The position numbers were made by a program, and so were the translations under genes. The notes beneath the pieces were generated by a model. That model saw only the letters and a list, made by a program, of their open reading frames with translations, was not told the DNA's origin and made no database searches. A DNA stretch of 64,000 nucleotides from Sphingobacterium deserti (lineage in GTDB: Bacteria > Bacteroidota > Bacteroidia > Sphingobacteriales > Sphingobacteriaceae), in contig NZ_JJMU01000014.1 of the NCBI RefSeq assembly GCF_000757725.1, positions 124,001-188,000 on the forward strand. The letters are read 5' to 3'. Positions 46,530 through 55,346 of this stretch are shown here, one piece after another. Each line of letters starts with the position of its first letter. Within the stretch, counting starts at the first letter, position 1.

Positions 46530-46537
46530 TATCTTTG
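46530..46537 (+). promoter_or_regulatory. -7 box upstream of the methionine sulfoxide reductase gene
   Basis: TATCTTTG fits TAnnTTTG, 24 bases before the ATG at 46562. The -33 TTG is not at the usual distance. Confidence 0.4.
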
Positions 46538-46561
46538 TATAACATAAAACGCACACACAAT

Positions 46562-47041
46562 ATGGCTGAAGACTTAACCATTGCAAAGGGCTCCAAAAAA
46601 GAACAGTATGAATTGCTGACAAAACAGATCAGCGCACTACTGCAAGGCGAAGACGATATCATTGCAAATATGGCTAATGTCTCTGCTGCCCTTAAAGAGC
46701 AGTTTAATTTTTGGTGGGTAGGCTTCTACCTTGTTAAAGGCGAACAGCTTGTTTTAGGTCCATTTCAAGGACCGGTAGCCTGTACACGAATAGCTTACGG
46801 AAAAGGTGTATGTGGTGGCGCCTGGAAACGTCAGGAAACGATCATCGTTCCTGATGTGGATGCATTCCCGGGTCATATCGCCTGTAGCTCGCTCTCCAGA
46901 TCGGAAATTGTCGTTCCGGTTTTTAAAGATAAGGAGTGTATAGCGGTGCTAGATGTGGATAGCGAATACATTAACCATTTTGATGAAGTAGATCAGCAAC
47001 ACCTGGTAGAAATAGCGAAATTGGTAGTGGGTAATGTGTAG
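46562..47041 (+). CDS. msrC: free methionine-(R)-sulfoxide reductase (GAF domain)
   Basis: A 159-residue GAF-fold enzyme that repairs free L-methionine-(R)-sulfoxide with thioredoxin. The three redox cysteines are C74, C84 and C108 (ACTRIAYGKGVCGGAW; HIACSSLSRSEIVVPV), spaced exactly as in E. coli YebR (84, 94, 118). ILxxDxDSE near the end, here VLDVDSEYINHF, completes the family pattern. ATG 46562 gives the normal N-terminus. Confidence 0.95.
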   Translation: MAEDLTIAKGSKKEQYELLTKQISALLQGEDDIIANMANVSAALKEQFNFWWVGFYLVKGEQLVLGPFQGPVACTRIAYGKGVCGGAWKRQETIIVPDVDAFPGHIACSSLSRSEIVVPVFKDKECIAVLDVDSEYINHFDEVDQQHLVEIAKLVVGNV

Positions 47042-47085
47042 TGCGTAGTGAGTATTGGGTAATGAGTGATGCGTAGTAAGGATCT
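47030..47085 (+). repeat. AGTAATG-type short repeat after msrC
   Basis: GTAATGTGTAGTGCGTAGTGAG, GGGTAATGAGTGATGCGTAG: the same words as at 5398-5443 and 51293-51319. The first bases encode the last codons of msrC. Confidence 0.5.
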
Positions 47086-47212
47086 ACATTGAGCTCAAAA
47101 CAAATGCACCTGCCCCTTATTGAGCGATATGTCGCATCGAAAGCTTTGCAATATGTTGAAATTTGCCAAAGCACTTCCCCGCCCTGCAAAGGTTTCAAGC
47201 GACGGGGTTTTG

Positions 47213-47238
47213 CGTACCTTTTGCCCCTCAAAAGTACG
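47213..47238. repeat. hairpin of a probable dispersed intergenic element
   Basis: CGTAC-C-TTTTG and CAAAAGTACG pair with one bulged C around CCCCT, in a 270-base gene-free stretch (47042-47310). The surrounding text (GGGGTTTTGCGTACCTTTTG) looks like a GTACxTTTTG repeat that I believe is common between genes in this group. Confidence 0.4.
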
Positions 47239-47310
47239 GCCATGTCCTGGCGAAGGAACGAAGGAATGTGGGTTGGACAATCCCTCTAAAAACCACAAGA
47301 TAACAAGCAG

Positions 47311-48225
47311 CTACTTACTTATTAAGGAAACGTCCCAAACTTTAAGAAGCTTATCATCTCCCGCTGTGACTAACTTATCCTCGATCCACATCGCTGTATT
47401 GATAGAAAGTCGGTGGCTGTCATATCCTCTTTCCAAACTAATATTTTTAAGTAGAGCTAAACTTGTGCTGTCCCATATTTTTATCGACTTATCCCGGCTT
47501 ACAGTCGCAATAATAGGCAAATGCGGATGAGGTAGAATGCTATATACAGTAAAGAGGTGGGGAGTTAACTCACGAACTACGCTCAGATCTTTCTGTTGCA
47601 ATTGGTAAAGCTTTGCATCTCGACCTCCTGTATACAGGTGTAAATCACTGACGGCTACAGCCGTGACAGGCATATGATGAATCTTACGCTTTTCAATTTG
47701 TTTAAAATCCGCTACATCATATAAATAGATATACCCATCCTTATCGCCGAAAACAAGTTGTTTATTATTTCGATAAGGTTGTATGGTACGTACCGTAGTG
47801 TTCGACACCGTGAAACGATACAACAGATCAAAGCTATCTAATGACCACACATAGGCCACGCCTTCCTCGCCAATAGCAATAATCTCGCGCTTCTCTGTCA
47901 GCGTGCTTATGGCGAAGATGGCGCCACGCTCCACATTCATTTTTTTAATGAGTTGCTGTCTTACCACATCAACGCACCAAATCTCGCCGTTACGCATCCC
48001 GACCAGTAGCAGGGATAATTCTGGCACAAGGTGTAAGCAATATACCGATGCGGGCACGGCACATACTATTCGCTTAAAAACTCCTGTTTCCAAATCCCAT
48101 TCAACGACACCCTTGTCGTTACCAGCGCTAAAAATACTTGATGCATCCAAACCTTCTGAAAGCGCAAAAATAGGATTCTGATGCCCGGATAATGTCGTTT
48201 TTAAAGAGATATCTATCGTATACAT
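47311..48225 (-). CDS. WD40-repeat protein
   Basis: A 304-residue cytoplasmic beta-propeller without a signal peptide. At least six WD-type blades can be seen, for example SAGNDKGVVEWDLETG, AIGEEGVAYVWSLDSF, VFGDKDGYIYLYDVADF, YTGGRDAKLYQL, ATVSRDKSIKIWDSTS and TAGDDKLLKVWDVS. WD40 proteins are scaffolds; the partner is unknown. The ATG at 48225 directly follows the T run of the his operon terminator, so either it is expressed by read-through or its own promoter lies within the hisIE end. Slightly longer forms would need a TTG. Confidence 0.85.
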   Translation of the reverse strand: MYTIDISLKTTLSGHQNPIFALSEGLDASSIFSAGNDKGVVEWDLETGVFKRIVCAVPASVYCLHLVPELSLLLVGMRNGEIWCVDVVRQQLIKKMNVERGAIFAISTLTEKREIIAIGEEGVAYVWSLDSFDLLYRFTVSNTTVRTIQPYRNNKQLVFGDKDGYIYLYDVADFKQIEKRKIHHMPVTAVAVSDLHLYTGGRDAKLYQLQQKDLSVVRELTPHLFTVYSILPHPHLPIIATVSRDKSIKIWDSTSLALLKNISLERGYDSHRLSINTAMWIEDKLVTAGDDKLLKVWDVSLISK

Positions 48226-48256
48226 AAAAAAAGTGCTGCACAAATATACAGCACTT
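48226..48256 (-). terminator. terminator of the his operon
   Basis: On the minus strand AAGTGCTG and CAGCACTT pair around a 10-base loop, then seven T residues that end at the ATG of the WD40 gene. Confidence 0.8.
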
Positions 48257-48281
48257 CGATAGGTTTTATGTCATTAGAAAG

Positions 48282-48866
48282 CTATTGATGACGGCTTTCC
48301 AGGTTTTTCGCCAAAGTATTTAGGTCAAGCCCTTTTTCACGTATCAAGACCAATAAATGGAACAACAGATCCGATGATTCGTTAATGAAATCATGCTCTG
48401 TTTCTGCAAGCGCTGCGATGACAGTCTCTACAGCTTCTTCCCCTACCTTTTGGGCTATTTTGTTAATTCCTTTGTTGCGCAGACTGTTGACGTAAGACGT
48501 TTCCGACGGAATGTCGTAGCGCTTCTGGACTATACCTTCTAACGCTAAGATAAAGTTTTGGTTGTATTCGGTTTGGAAACAACTACGTGCGCCGGTATGA
48601 CAAGTAGGACCAGCTGGCACCACCTTAAGTAGAAGTGTATCTTGGTCGCAATCGACATGGTAAGAAACGAGATCTAGAAAATTTCCGCTCTCCTCTCCTT
48701 TTGTCCACAACCTGTTTTTGCTTCGAGAGTAAAACGTTACGCGTTTCTCTTGTTGGGTTTTTTCCCACGCTTCTTCATTCATGTAGCCAAGCATCAGCAC
48801 TTCCAATGTTTGATTATCCTGAACAACTACGGGAACTAATCCGTCTCCCTTTCCAAAATCTAGCAT
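48282..48866 (-). CDS. hisIE: bifunctional phosphoribosyl-AMP cyclohydrolase / phosphoribosyl-ATP pyrophosphatase
   Basis: Carries out steps 2 and 3 of histidine synthesis. The 194-residue protein has HisI at 1-110 (LVPVVVQDNQTLEVLMLGYM; TFYSRSKNRLWTKGEESGN; VDCDQDTLLLKVVPAGPTCH TGARSCF with the zinc ligands) and HisE from about 115 (INKIAQKVGEEAVETVIAAL; FINESSDLLFHLLVLI). It is the last gene of the operon. The 97 bases from hisF include a heptamer tract directly before its ATG. Confidence 0.97.
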   Translation of the reverse strand: MLDFGKGDGLVPVVVQDNQTLEVLMLGYMNEEAWEKTQQEKRVTFYSRSKNRLWTKGEESGNFLDLVSYHVDCDQDTLLLKVVPAGPTCHTGARSCFQTEYNQNFILALEGIVQKRYDIPSETSYVNSLRNKGINKIAQKVGEEAVETVIAALAETEHDFINESSDLLFHLLVLIREKGLDLNTLAKNLESRHQ

Positions 48867-48869
48867 GTT

Positions 48870-48945
48870 AAAAAGTAAAATTCAAAAGTAAAAAGTAAAA
48901 ATTCAAAAGTTAGAAGTGCGAAGTTAGAAGTGAGAATATAATTCG
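48870..48945 (-). repeat. heptamer repeat tract upstream of hisIE
   Basis: On the coding strand: ACTTTTGAATTTTTACTTTT and TACTTTTGAATTTTACTTTT, ending 4 bases before the hisIE ATG. It contains TACTTTTG, a perfect -7 box, but no TTG 20 bases before it. Confidence 0.8.
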
Positions 48946-48963
48946 ATACGACATAATACTACG

Positions 48964-49716
48964 TTATCTAACCACGATGCCTTCTTCGTACAACACGCGT
49001 TTTAGATTAGGAATCAAGATCTCGCCGTAATGAAATACGGAAGCAGCCAGTGCCGCATCTACGTTAGCCTGTTGAAATGTGTCGACAAAGTGTTGTACAC
49101 TGCCTGCGCCCCCAGATGCTATTAGAGGGATATGAATTTGGTCGTTTATTGTCTTCAAAAATCCGTTATCAAAACCATTCTTTGTACCATCATGATCCAT
49201 TGATGTCAATAAAATTTCCCCGGCGCCCCGATCCTCTGCCTCTCGTATCCATGTAGCCGTATCAATCTCCGTTTTATCGCGTCCACCACGTAGATGTACA
49301 AAATTCCCACCGTCAACATAACGCGTATCTACGGCAATAACGACAAACTGCCTACCGAAAGCACTTGCCAGCTCGTTGATCAACTCTGGACGCCGTACAG
49401 CAGCAGAGTTTATCGAAATCTTATCCGCGCCGGCGTTTAGCAAAATTTCAGCGTCTCGAAGTTCGTTGATACCACCACCTATTGTGAAAGGAATATTGAC
49501 TTGACGTGCTACGGCCTTTACCAGCTCTATCGTGGTTTTTCGCTTTTCGTGCGTAGCCGTTATATCCAAAAAAACAAGCTCATCCGCCCCTTGCTGGGAA
49601 TATTGCCAAGCAAGTTCGACAGGGTCACCTGCATCGCGCAGATCCACAAAGTTTACCCCTTTCACCGTACGCCCATCTTTGACATCAAGGCATGGGATGA
49701 TACGCTTAGCTAACAT
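48964..49716 (-). CDS. hisF: imidazole glycerol phosphate synthase, cyclase subunit
   Basis: A 250-residue TIM barrel that with HisH makes IGP and AICAR from PRFAR. Key parts: [17 protein letters not shown] with the catalytic Asp11-type residue, [19 protein letters not shown] with the second catalytic aspartate, [12 protein letters not shown] and ASGGAGS. It starts one base after the hisA stop. Confidence 0.97.
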   Translation of the reverse strand: MLAKRIIPCLDVKDGRTVKGVNFVDLRDAGDPVELAWQYSQQGADELVFLDITATHEKRKTTIELVKAVARQVNIPFTIGGGINELRDAEILLNAGADKISINSAAVRRPELINELASAFGRQFVVIAVDTRYVDGGNFVHLRGGRDKTEIDTATWIREAEDRGAGEILLTSMDHDGTKNGFDNGFLKTINDQIHIPLIASGGAGSVQHFVDTFQQANVDAALAASVFHYGEILIPNLKRVLYEEGIVVR

Positions 49717-49717
49717 A

Positions 49718-50470
49718 TTAAAAATTAATGAGCGATTTTAAGTTCCAATCCTTGATTTCTTCTATCGTGATCTTGTTCTCATAGATCGCTTTTCCTACAA
49801 CACAGGATTCCATCCTTCCAAGGTCCTTCAATACGCGAATATCGTCCATAGAACTTATGCCTCCGGAACCAATCAACTTAATAATTGGCGAATGATCCAA
49901 TAATTTCTGATAGAGCTCTACACCAGCACCGCCCAACTTTCCATCCTTACTAATGTCTGTACATAAAAACCGGAAAAAACCTAAAGCCAAGCATTTATCG
50001 ATGTATTCAATAAGCTTTATTGGCGAACTCTCTAACCAACCAGAGTACTTTATTACCTCATCCAGCACATCGATAGCAATCACAATGTGGTCGGCATATT
50101 TAACACGGCCTTCGTTAAGCTTGCTTAAATCTTCCAAAAATGTAGGATTGGTAATGGCTTGCGTGCCCACGATAACCCGATAGATACCTGCATCGACAAG
50201 TTCTTTTACCTTATCTATACTTCGTACGCCACCGCCATACTGCACTTTCATATCCGTCTTCTGAATAATTTCAAACAGATATTCTTGATTACTAAAATCT
50301 CCCTTTGCACCATTCAAATCAATGATGTGCACAATTTCGGTACCGTTGGCATGGTATTTCTCGATCTGTTCTTCCAACGAAATTGCATACGTGGTGACAT
50401 CGTCATAATTACCTTCTCTTAAACGGACAACCTTCTTGTCCAAAACATCAATTGCAGGTATGATATACAT
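49718..50470 (-). CDS. hisA: ProFAR isomerase
   Basis: A 250-residue half-barrel-duplicated TIM barrel, step 4 of histidine synthesis. [21 protein letters not shown] holds the catalytic base aspartate (Asp8) and a phosphate site; [29 protein letters not shown] with the second catalytic Asp and GSGGISS complete the family pattern. A heptamer repeat tract fills the space just upstream of its ATG. Confidence 0.97.
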   Translation of the reverse strand: MYIIPAIDVLDKKVVRLREGNYDDVTTYAISLEEQIEKYHANGTEIVHIIDLNGAKGDFSNQEYLFEIIQKTDMKVQYGGGVRSIDKVKELVDAGIYRVIVGTQAITNPTFLEDLSKLNEGRVKYADHIVIAIDVLDEVIKYSGWLESSPIKLIEYIDKCLALGFFRFLCTDISKDGKLGGAGVELYQKLLDHSPIIKLIGSGGISSMDDIRVLKDLGRMESCVVGKAIYENKITIEEIKDWNLKSLINF

Positions 50471-50620
50471 AGTTAAGTAATAAGTTAAAAGTCAAAAGTT
50501 AAAAGTCAAAAGTTAAAAGTCAAAAAAGTAATAAGTTAAAAGTGACAAATCGAAAGCTTAAAAAATGACAACTTAAAAGTCGAAATACTAAAAACGTAAT
50601 ACATTAACGAGCTAAAACTT
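50471..50620 (-). repeat. heptamer repeat tract upstream of hisA
   Basis: On the coding strand: alternating ACTTTTA and ACTTTTG units, for example ACTTTTGACTTTTAACTTTT, in the 226-base gap between hisH and hisA, ending next to the hisA ATG. The gap would be unusually long for an uninterrupted operon. Confidence 0.85.
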
Positions 50621-50696
50621 AAAAAATTATAAACAACAAAGGTCAGTATTTAAATTAAAATACAGCCTCTAAAGATATTAAAAACAAATCATATAC

Positions 50697-51287
50697 TTAT
50701 AGCTTGGCAAAATTTAAGAGCAATTGCTCGCCCACTTTACCGGATTTTTCCGGATGAAATTGGACGCCGAAAAAATTATCTCGTTGTATTGCGGCCGAGA
50801 AATCTATGCCGTAATGGCATTGAGCAGCCGAAAACACAGGGTCTGATTCGATAAAGTAAGAATGTACAAAATACACATAGCTGCCGTCTGGAATATTATG
50901 AAATAGCGGACTATCGCCGCTTGGTGAAATGCTATTCCAACCCATATGTGGAACTTTCCCCTCGATACGTTGATCAAAATGCAACGTATTTAACGGAATT
51001 AAGTCTAGAAGGTTTGCATTTCCTTCTTCAGAATATGCTGTCAATAATTGCATCCCTACACAGATCCCTAAAACAGGCTTCTTAAGTGCCACAATATGAT
51101 CTACCAAACCAGATTCTTTTAATTTCTGCATGGCCGCTCCCGCATGGCCCACTCCGGGAATGATAATATGATCATACCTATGGAAATCTTGCTCTTCGTT
51201 AATCATTCCATACAGCAGCCCAACGCGATCCAAAGCCGCAGTTAAGGAGAATATATTCCCGGCACCGTAATTAACTATTCCTATCAT
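50697..51287 (-). CDS. hisH: imidazole glycerol phosphate synthase, glutaminase subunit
   Basis: A 196-residue class I glutamine amidotransferase feeding ammonia to HisF. I start at ATG 51287 (MIGIVNYGAGNIFSLTAALD); an ATG at 51317 would add ten residues encoded by an AGTAATG-type repeat. The nucleophile elbow is GICVGMQLL, and FGVQFHPEKSG carries the His-Glu pair. Confidence 0.97.
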   Translation of the reverse strand: MIGIVNYGAGNIFSLTAALDRVGLLYGMINEEQDFHRYDHIIIPGVGHAGAAMQKLKESGLVDHIVALKKPVLGICVGMQLLTAYSEEGNANLLDLIPLNTLHFDQRIEGKVPHMGWNSISPSGDSPLFHNIPDGSYVYFVHSYFIESDPVFSAAQCHYGIDFSAAIQRDNFFGVQFHPEKSGKVGEQLLLNFAKL

Positions 51288-51292
51288 GTTAT

Positions 51293-51319
51293 TCGTATTG
51301 CGTAGTGAGTAATGCATTT
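51293..51319. repeat. AGTAATG-type short repeat before hisH
   Basis: TATTGCGTAGTGAGTAATGC on the plus strand, the same words as 47030-47085; on the minus strand it could be translated as a false N-terminal extension of HisH. Confidence 0.45.
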
Positions 51320-51415
51320 GGGATTTTAATGCTGGTTCTCTAGCTATTTATCCCTATTATTTGTCTGCTCCTCGTGTCATAGCCTCCATAGAGTTTGTTA
51401 GGGGCACACAGCGCA

Positions 51416-52555
51416 TTATAAAACACCTTTAGTGCTTGGCAACTGCATGTTTTCTGCATCCCGCCTCACAGCCTTCTTGATAGATTTTGCAAACGCCTTG
51501 AAAATGGCTTCTATCTTATGATGTTCATTATCCCCTTCGGCTTTAATATTTAAGTTTGTCTTAGATGCATCAGAGAAAGATTTGAAGAAATGAAAAAACA
51601 TCTCGGTAGGCATGTCGCCGATCTTCTCTCTTTTAAACGCTGCGTCCCAAACGATCCAGCTTCTGCCACCAAAATCTATTGCGACCTGCGCTAGGCAGTC
51701 GTCCATGGGCAACGTGTAGGCATAGCGTTCGATGCCGCGCTTATCCCCTAGAACTTTCAAAAATATTTCACCGAGTGCTATGCCCGTATCTTCAATCGTA
51801 TGATGTTCATCGATGTGAAGATCGCCTTTGGCCTGCACGGTCAGGTCTATGGCGCCGTGTCTCGCAATCTGATCCAACATATGATCAAAAAATGGCAAGC
51901 CCGTATCTATAGAAGATTTCCCGGAACCATCAAGGTTTAATGCTATAAAAATATCTGTTTCGTTTGTTTTACGACGATGTTCACCCGTTCTGGTCTCCAG
52001 CTTCAAAAACTCATAAATAGATTTCCAATCGCCACTTTCTAGTGCTACCACATCGGCATTATGCATCAAATTCTCCGCCTTTCCCAGCTCGTCATTATTA
52101 CGCAACCATATCGCACGCGCACCAAGGTTTTCCGCTAATTTCACATCGTTCAACCGATCGCCTATAACGAAAGATTCGGCCAAATTATAACGTTCTGTAT
52201 CGAAATATTCTTGCAACATGCCAATGCCCGGCTTCCGTGTTAACGCGTTTTCATGAGGAAAGGTTCGGTCAATATGTTCTTTCGCAAATGTCACGCCCTC
52301 GCCCGCAAAGGTATCGACGATAAAATTATGTACCGGCCAAAAATTTGCTTCGGGATGGGAATCAGTGCCCAATCCATCTTGATTGGAAACGAGAATTAAT
52401 TCAAAATCCAACTCTTTGGCAATGCGCGGAAGATACTGCAAAGCGCCAGGATAAAACTTTAGCTTCGCAAAAGAATCGATCTGCTCATCTTCCGGCTCGG
52501 TGATCAAAGTCCCATCTCGATCAATAAATAAAACGCGTTTTAATAGTTCAGACAT
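51416..52555 (-). CDS. hisB: bifunctional histidinol-phosphatase / IGP dehydratase
   Basis: A 379-residue fusion. Residues 1-165 are a HAD phosphatase ([12 protein letters not shown] with the catalytic Asp pair; [30 protein letters not shown]), removing phosphate from histidinol phosphate. Residues about 190-379 are IGP dehydratase ([68 protein letters not shown]) with the two metal-binding HHxxE sets. The fusion is usual in Bacteroidota and enteric bacteria. Confidence 0.97.
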   Translation of the reverse strand: MSELLKRVLFIDRDGTLITEPEDEQIDSFAKLKFYPGALQYLPRIAKELDFELILVSNQDGLGTDSHPEANFWPVHNFIVDTFAGEGVTFAKEHIDRTFPHENALTRKPGIGMLQEYFDTERYNLAESFVIGDRLNDVKLAENLGARAIWLRNNDELGKAENLMHNADVVALESGDWKSIYEFLKLETRTGEHRRKTNETDIFIALNLDGSGKSSIDTGLPFFDHMLDQIARHGAIDLTVQAKGDLHIDEHHTIEDTGIALGEIFLKVLGDKRGIERYAYTLPMDDCLAQVAIDFGGRSWIVWDAAFKREKIGDMPTEMFFHFFKSFSDASKTNLNIKAEGDNEHHKIEAIFKAFAKSIKKAVRRDAENMQLPSTKGVL

Positions 52556-52576
52556 ACAAGTTATCAGGTATTAAAC

Positions 52577-52601
52577 AGCCCTCGTTTATTCAAAGAGGGC
52601 T
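52577..52601. terminator. hairpin between hisC and hisB
   Basis: AGCCCTC (52577-52583) and GAGGGCT (52595-52601). The T run (TTTATTTTTTT) is on the plus strand, opposite to the his genes; for the operon it would be only a weak pause or processing hairpin. Confidence 0.5.
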
Positions 52602-52609
52602 TTATTTTT

Positions 52610-53677
52610 TTAATCTATATTATTATAAAATTCACAAACGGACTGGTAAATCAAAGCATTTTCATCCGGTGTACCTATTGTAAAACGCAGACAGCCTTCA
52701 CACAATTCTACTTTCGAACGATCCCGTACGATGATTCCTCGACCCACCAAATAATTATAGAGGCTACGTGGCTCCTGAAGTTTCACTAAAATAAAGTTGG
52801 CATCAGAAGGCGTTACATGCTCAACTTGGGGAAGTTCAGCTAACAAGGCTGAAAGCTCATCACGTTCGACAACAATATTTTTGATCCATCCGTTTACCTG
52901 TTCTATGCCCGATAAAGCCTCGAGAACGATCTCTTGAGTCGCTTGGTTGATGTTGTATGGTGGTTTTATTTTATTAAAAACAGTAATAATTTCTTTGCTA
53001 GCGAAGGCCATCCCTAAACGTAATGCTGCAAGCCCCCAAGCCTTTGACAGCGTCTGTAAAACAACCATGTTTGGAAACTCATGGAGTGCCTGCGCAAAGG
53101 ATGGCTGTTTTGAAAAGTTAATATAAGCTTCATCAATCACTACAATGCCATCAAAGTTCACCAGTATCGTTTCGATATCATGCCGATTAATGCTATTTCC
53201 CGTCGGATTATTTGGCGAACAGATAAATATCAATTTAGTGTACGCATCTATTGCTGCGGCAATACCATCGAGGTCCAGTTGGTAGGACGCTGTTAAGTTA
53301 ACCTTCTTGTAAGCAACATTGTTGATATTTGCTGACACCTCATACATGCCATATGTCGGCGGCACCAAGATCACGTTGTCCCTGCCTGGCTCACAGAAAG
53401 CGCGAAACAAAATGTCGATAGCCTCGTCGCTACCATTTCCCAGGAAAGTATGCTCCGCAGGAATCCCTTTTATTTGATAGAGTTTTTCTTTCAGATGATG
53501 CTGGAGTGGGTCGGGATAGCGGTTGTAGTTCTTGGAGTAAGGAGAGCCAAAAGCATTCTCGTTAGCATCCAGTAAAACAGATGCCTCACCTTTAAATTCA
53601 TCGCGCGCAGATGAATAAGGTACTAATTTTTTAATGTTATCCCTCAGTAGAGCGTCCAGGTTGAAAGACTCTTTCAT
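52610..53677 (-). CDS. hisC: histidinol-phosphate aminotransferase
   Basis: A 355-residue PLP enzyme of fold type I. Seen: LDANENAFGSP at the N-terminus, NGSDEAIDIL, SPNNPTGN, DEAYINF and TLSKAWGLAALRLG with the PLP lysine at 212, then DRSKVELCEGCLRFTIGTPDEN with the substrate arginine. It is the first his gene in this cluster; hisG and hisD, which usually come before it, are not in the window. Confidence 0.97.
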   Translation of the reverse strand: MKESFNLDALLRDNIKKLVPYSSARDEFKGEASVLLDANENAFGSPYSKNYNRYPDPLQHHLKEKLYQIKGIPAEHTFLGNGSDEAIDILFRAFCEPGRDNVILVPPTYGMYEVSANINNVAYKKVNLTASYQLDLDGIAAAIDAYTKLIFICSPNNPTGNSINRHDIETILVNFDGIVVIDEAYINFSKQPSFAQALHEFPNMVVLQTLSKAWGLAALRLGMAFASKEIITVFNKIKPPYNINQATQEIVLEALSGIEQVNGWIKNIVVERDELSALLAELPQVEHVTPSDANFILVKLQEPRSLYNYLVGRGIIVRDRSKVELCEGCLRFTIGTPDENALIYQSVCEFYNNID

Positions 53678-53723
53678 AATTATTTTGTTGAGGGTGTAAA
53701 CATAGATAATTTGTTCAGGTCTA

Positions 53724-53731
53724 CAAAATTA
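53724..53731 (-). promoter_or_regulatory. -7 box upstream of hisC
   Basis: The minus strand reads TAATTTTG, matching TAnnTTTG, 46 bases before the hisC ATG. No TTG at the -33 position. It supports a separate promoter for the hisCBHAF-IE operon. Confidence 0.4.
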
Positions 53732-53920
53732 ATATGTTGATGAAAAACGAATTTTTCTATGCGCTATCTTAATAATGCCTTTAAGTGGGGGAATGATACT
53801 ATCATCCGCTTGTTTTGCATTTTCTTCTAGTAGTCAGAGATATTGTTGCTAGATAGTTTGCTTTTAAAAATTAATACCGACAATCTCCCTCTTGAGAAGC
53901 ATAGGTGTGCGGTGCACAAC

Positions 53921-54835
53921 TTATATAGCGAACCATTTCCCCTCTTCAGAAAGCGTCGTGTTTGGAAAAACAGCACGACTCTCGTCCAACAGAGGTTGCA
54001 AATCACGATATCGTGCAGAGTAATGTCCTAGAAGCAGTTGTTTCGCGTTTACCGCTTTTGCAACTTCGGCAGCCTCTCTACTGGTTGTATGAAACGTTTC
54101 TTTAGCACGATCGACCATATCATGCAAAAAAGTAGATTCATGATACAGAAGATTTACATCTTGTATAGCTTCAAAATAAGCATCACTCATGATTGTATCA
54201 GAGCAAAACGCATAACTGCGCGGCTTATCACCTGGCAACGTTAATTCGGCTGCTTTGTAAACTATTCCTTTTTTATCCACGCAATCAACGCCTCTTTTTA
54301 GCAGCTTCAAAAATGCTGTGGGTACCTTTTGTCGTTCTACTTCCTCGACGTTTAACGTCGCCGGACGCACCCCTTCTTCAAATCGAAATCCGGTACAGGC
54401 GATGCGATGTTGCAGGGGAAAGGTGCTTACCTTAAGGCTTGGAAGATCTAAGATAACGGCTCTTTCATTTGGATTTGTAGGATGGAAAATGAGGTTGTAA
54501 CGCAATCTTGTATCGGAGTGCTTAAATTGCAAATCTAGAATTTCCTTAAGAGGAGCTGGTCCGTAGAGATGAAGATCAGACTGCCGCCCCATCAAATGCT
54601 GTGAAGATAAGAGGCCTACTAATCCCAAATAATGATCGCCATGTAAATGGCTAATAAAGATATGGCTAATCCGTGTACTGCGGATTCCATAGCGAAAAAG
54701 TTGCATCTGCGTTCCTTCCCCACAATCAATCAACAAAAGCTGCTCATTGAAATTGAGAATTTGGGACGTCGGATGGCGACCATACATCGGTGTTGCCGAG
54801 CTATTGCCCAAAATCAAAACTTCAAACCTCACCAT
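53921..54835 (-). CDS. rnz: ribonuclease Z
   Basis: A 304-residue metallo-beta-lactamase-fold enzyme that cuts the 3' trailer of tRNA precursors. Zinc ligands are in SHLHGDHYLG (His63, His65, Asp67, His68), further HRIACTGFRF, CSDTIMSD and LLGHYSARY. LDLQFKHSDTRLRYN and following residues form the exosite arm region. Length is normal. Its start is 2 bases after the stop of the STAS gene, so both are co-translated. Confidence 0.96.
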   Translation of the reverse strand: MVRFEVLILGNSSATPMYGRHPTSQILNFNEQLLLIDCGEGTQMQLFRYGIRSTRISHIFISHLHGDHYLGLVGLLSSQHLMGRQSDLHLYGPAPLKEILDLQFKHSDTRLRYNLIFHPTNPNERAVILDLPSLKVSTFPLQHRIACTGFRFEEGVRPATLNVEEVERQKVPTAFLKLLKRGVDCVDKKGIVYKAAELTLPGDKPRSYAFCSDTIMSDAYFEAIQDVNLLYHESTFLHDMVDRAKETFHTTSREAAEVAKAVNAKQLLLGHYSARYRDLQPLLDESRAVFPNTTLSEEGKWFAI

Positions 54836-54837
54836 CG

Positions 54838-55209
54838 CTATTCTCCTCTTAAATCTAGTCTGATTTCGTTGCCAAAAATCATGTCTTCAGCCTTCGTAAC
54901 TGTAGACGCTATTTTAAAATAGCCTTCTAAATTCGTGATCTTTAAGAGGTCTGTTAGCCTTTTGTTCAATCCTGTCAGAATGAACAGACCACCAGACGCC
55001 TTACACAATCTGCGAGCCAGCAAGCCCATTCGAATACCATCTTCATCAGCATCTTGTACATGACAAAGGTTGAGCACAATATTTCGCTGTCCGCCGGTAT
55101 TTCGCAGCATAAACTCTCCTTTCAACTTTACGGCTGCCTCCCCATTTAGGAAGTCAGTCAATGGCTCAATAACGACATAACGTTCATGTTTATCAACTGT
55201 AAACTTCAT
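54838..55209 (-). CDS. STAS-domain protein (anti-sigma antagonist-like) with acidic phospho-site
   Basis: A 123-residue single STAS domain. Strands and helices are recognisable: RYVVIEPLTDFLNGEAAVKL, RNIVLNLCHVQDADEDGIRM, GLLARRLCKASGGLFILTGL and LLKITNLEGYFKIASTVTKA. In SpoIIAA-type antagonists the loop after strand 3 is D-S-S/A-G-L, with the serine phosphorylated by an anti-sigma kinase. Here it is DADEDGI, with no serine. The protein either does not switch or mimics the phosphorylated state. It shares an operon with rnz. Confidence 0.85.
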   Translation of the reverse strand: MKFTVDKHERYVVIEPLTDFLNGEAAVKLKGEFMLRNTGGQRNIVLNLCHVQDADEDGIRMGLLARRLCKASGGLFILTGLNKRLTDLLKITNLEGYFKIASTVTKAEDMIFGNEIRLDLRGE

Positions 55210-55277
55210 ATTATATATCCAATTTAATTAGACGTGCATTTTCAACGTAATTTCAAAATGCCGTAACAAAGATTAGA

Positions 55278-55309
55278 AGTCCTCGTGCCATTGCGATAGC
55301 ACGAGGACT
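55278..55309 (-). terminator. terminator after purC
   Basis: AGTCCTCGTGC and GCACGAGGACT form a perfect 11-bp stem, 37 bases after the purC stop on the minus strand. The following T tract is weak. Confidence 0.6.
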
Positions 55310-55346
55310 TTAACTATTTTATTTGGTCTAACGCAGACCTTTACTA

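Noticed and set aside
47095-47530. Overlapping short frames on both strands at 47095-47298 and 47120-47530
   Set aside because: One runs antisense into the WD40 gene; both translate repeat-like intergenic DNA with no protein features.
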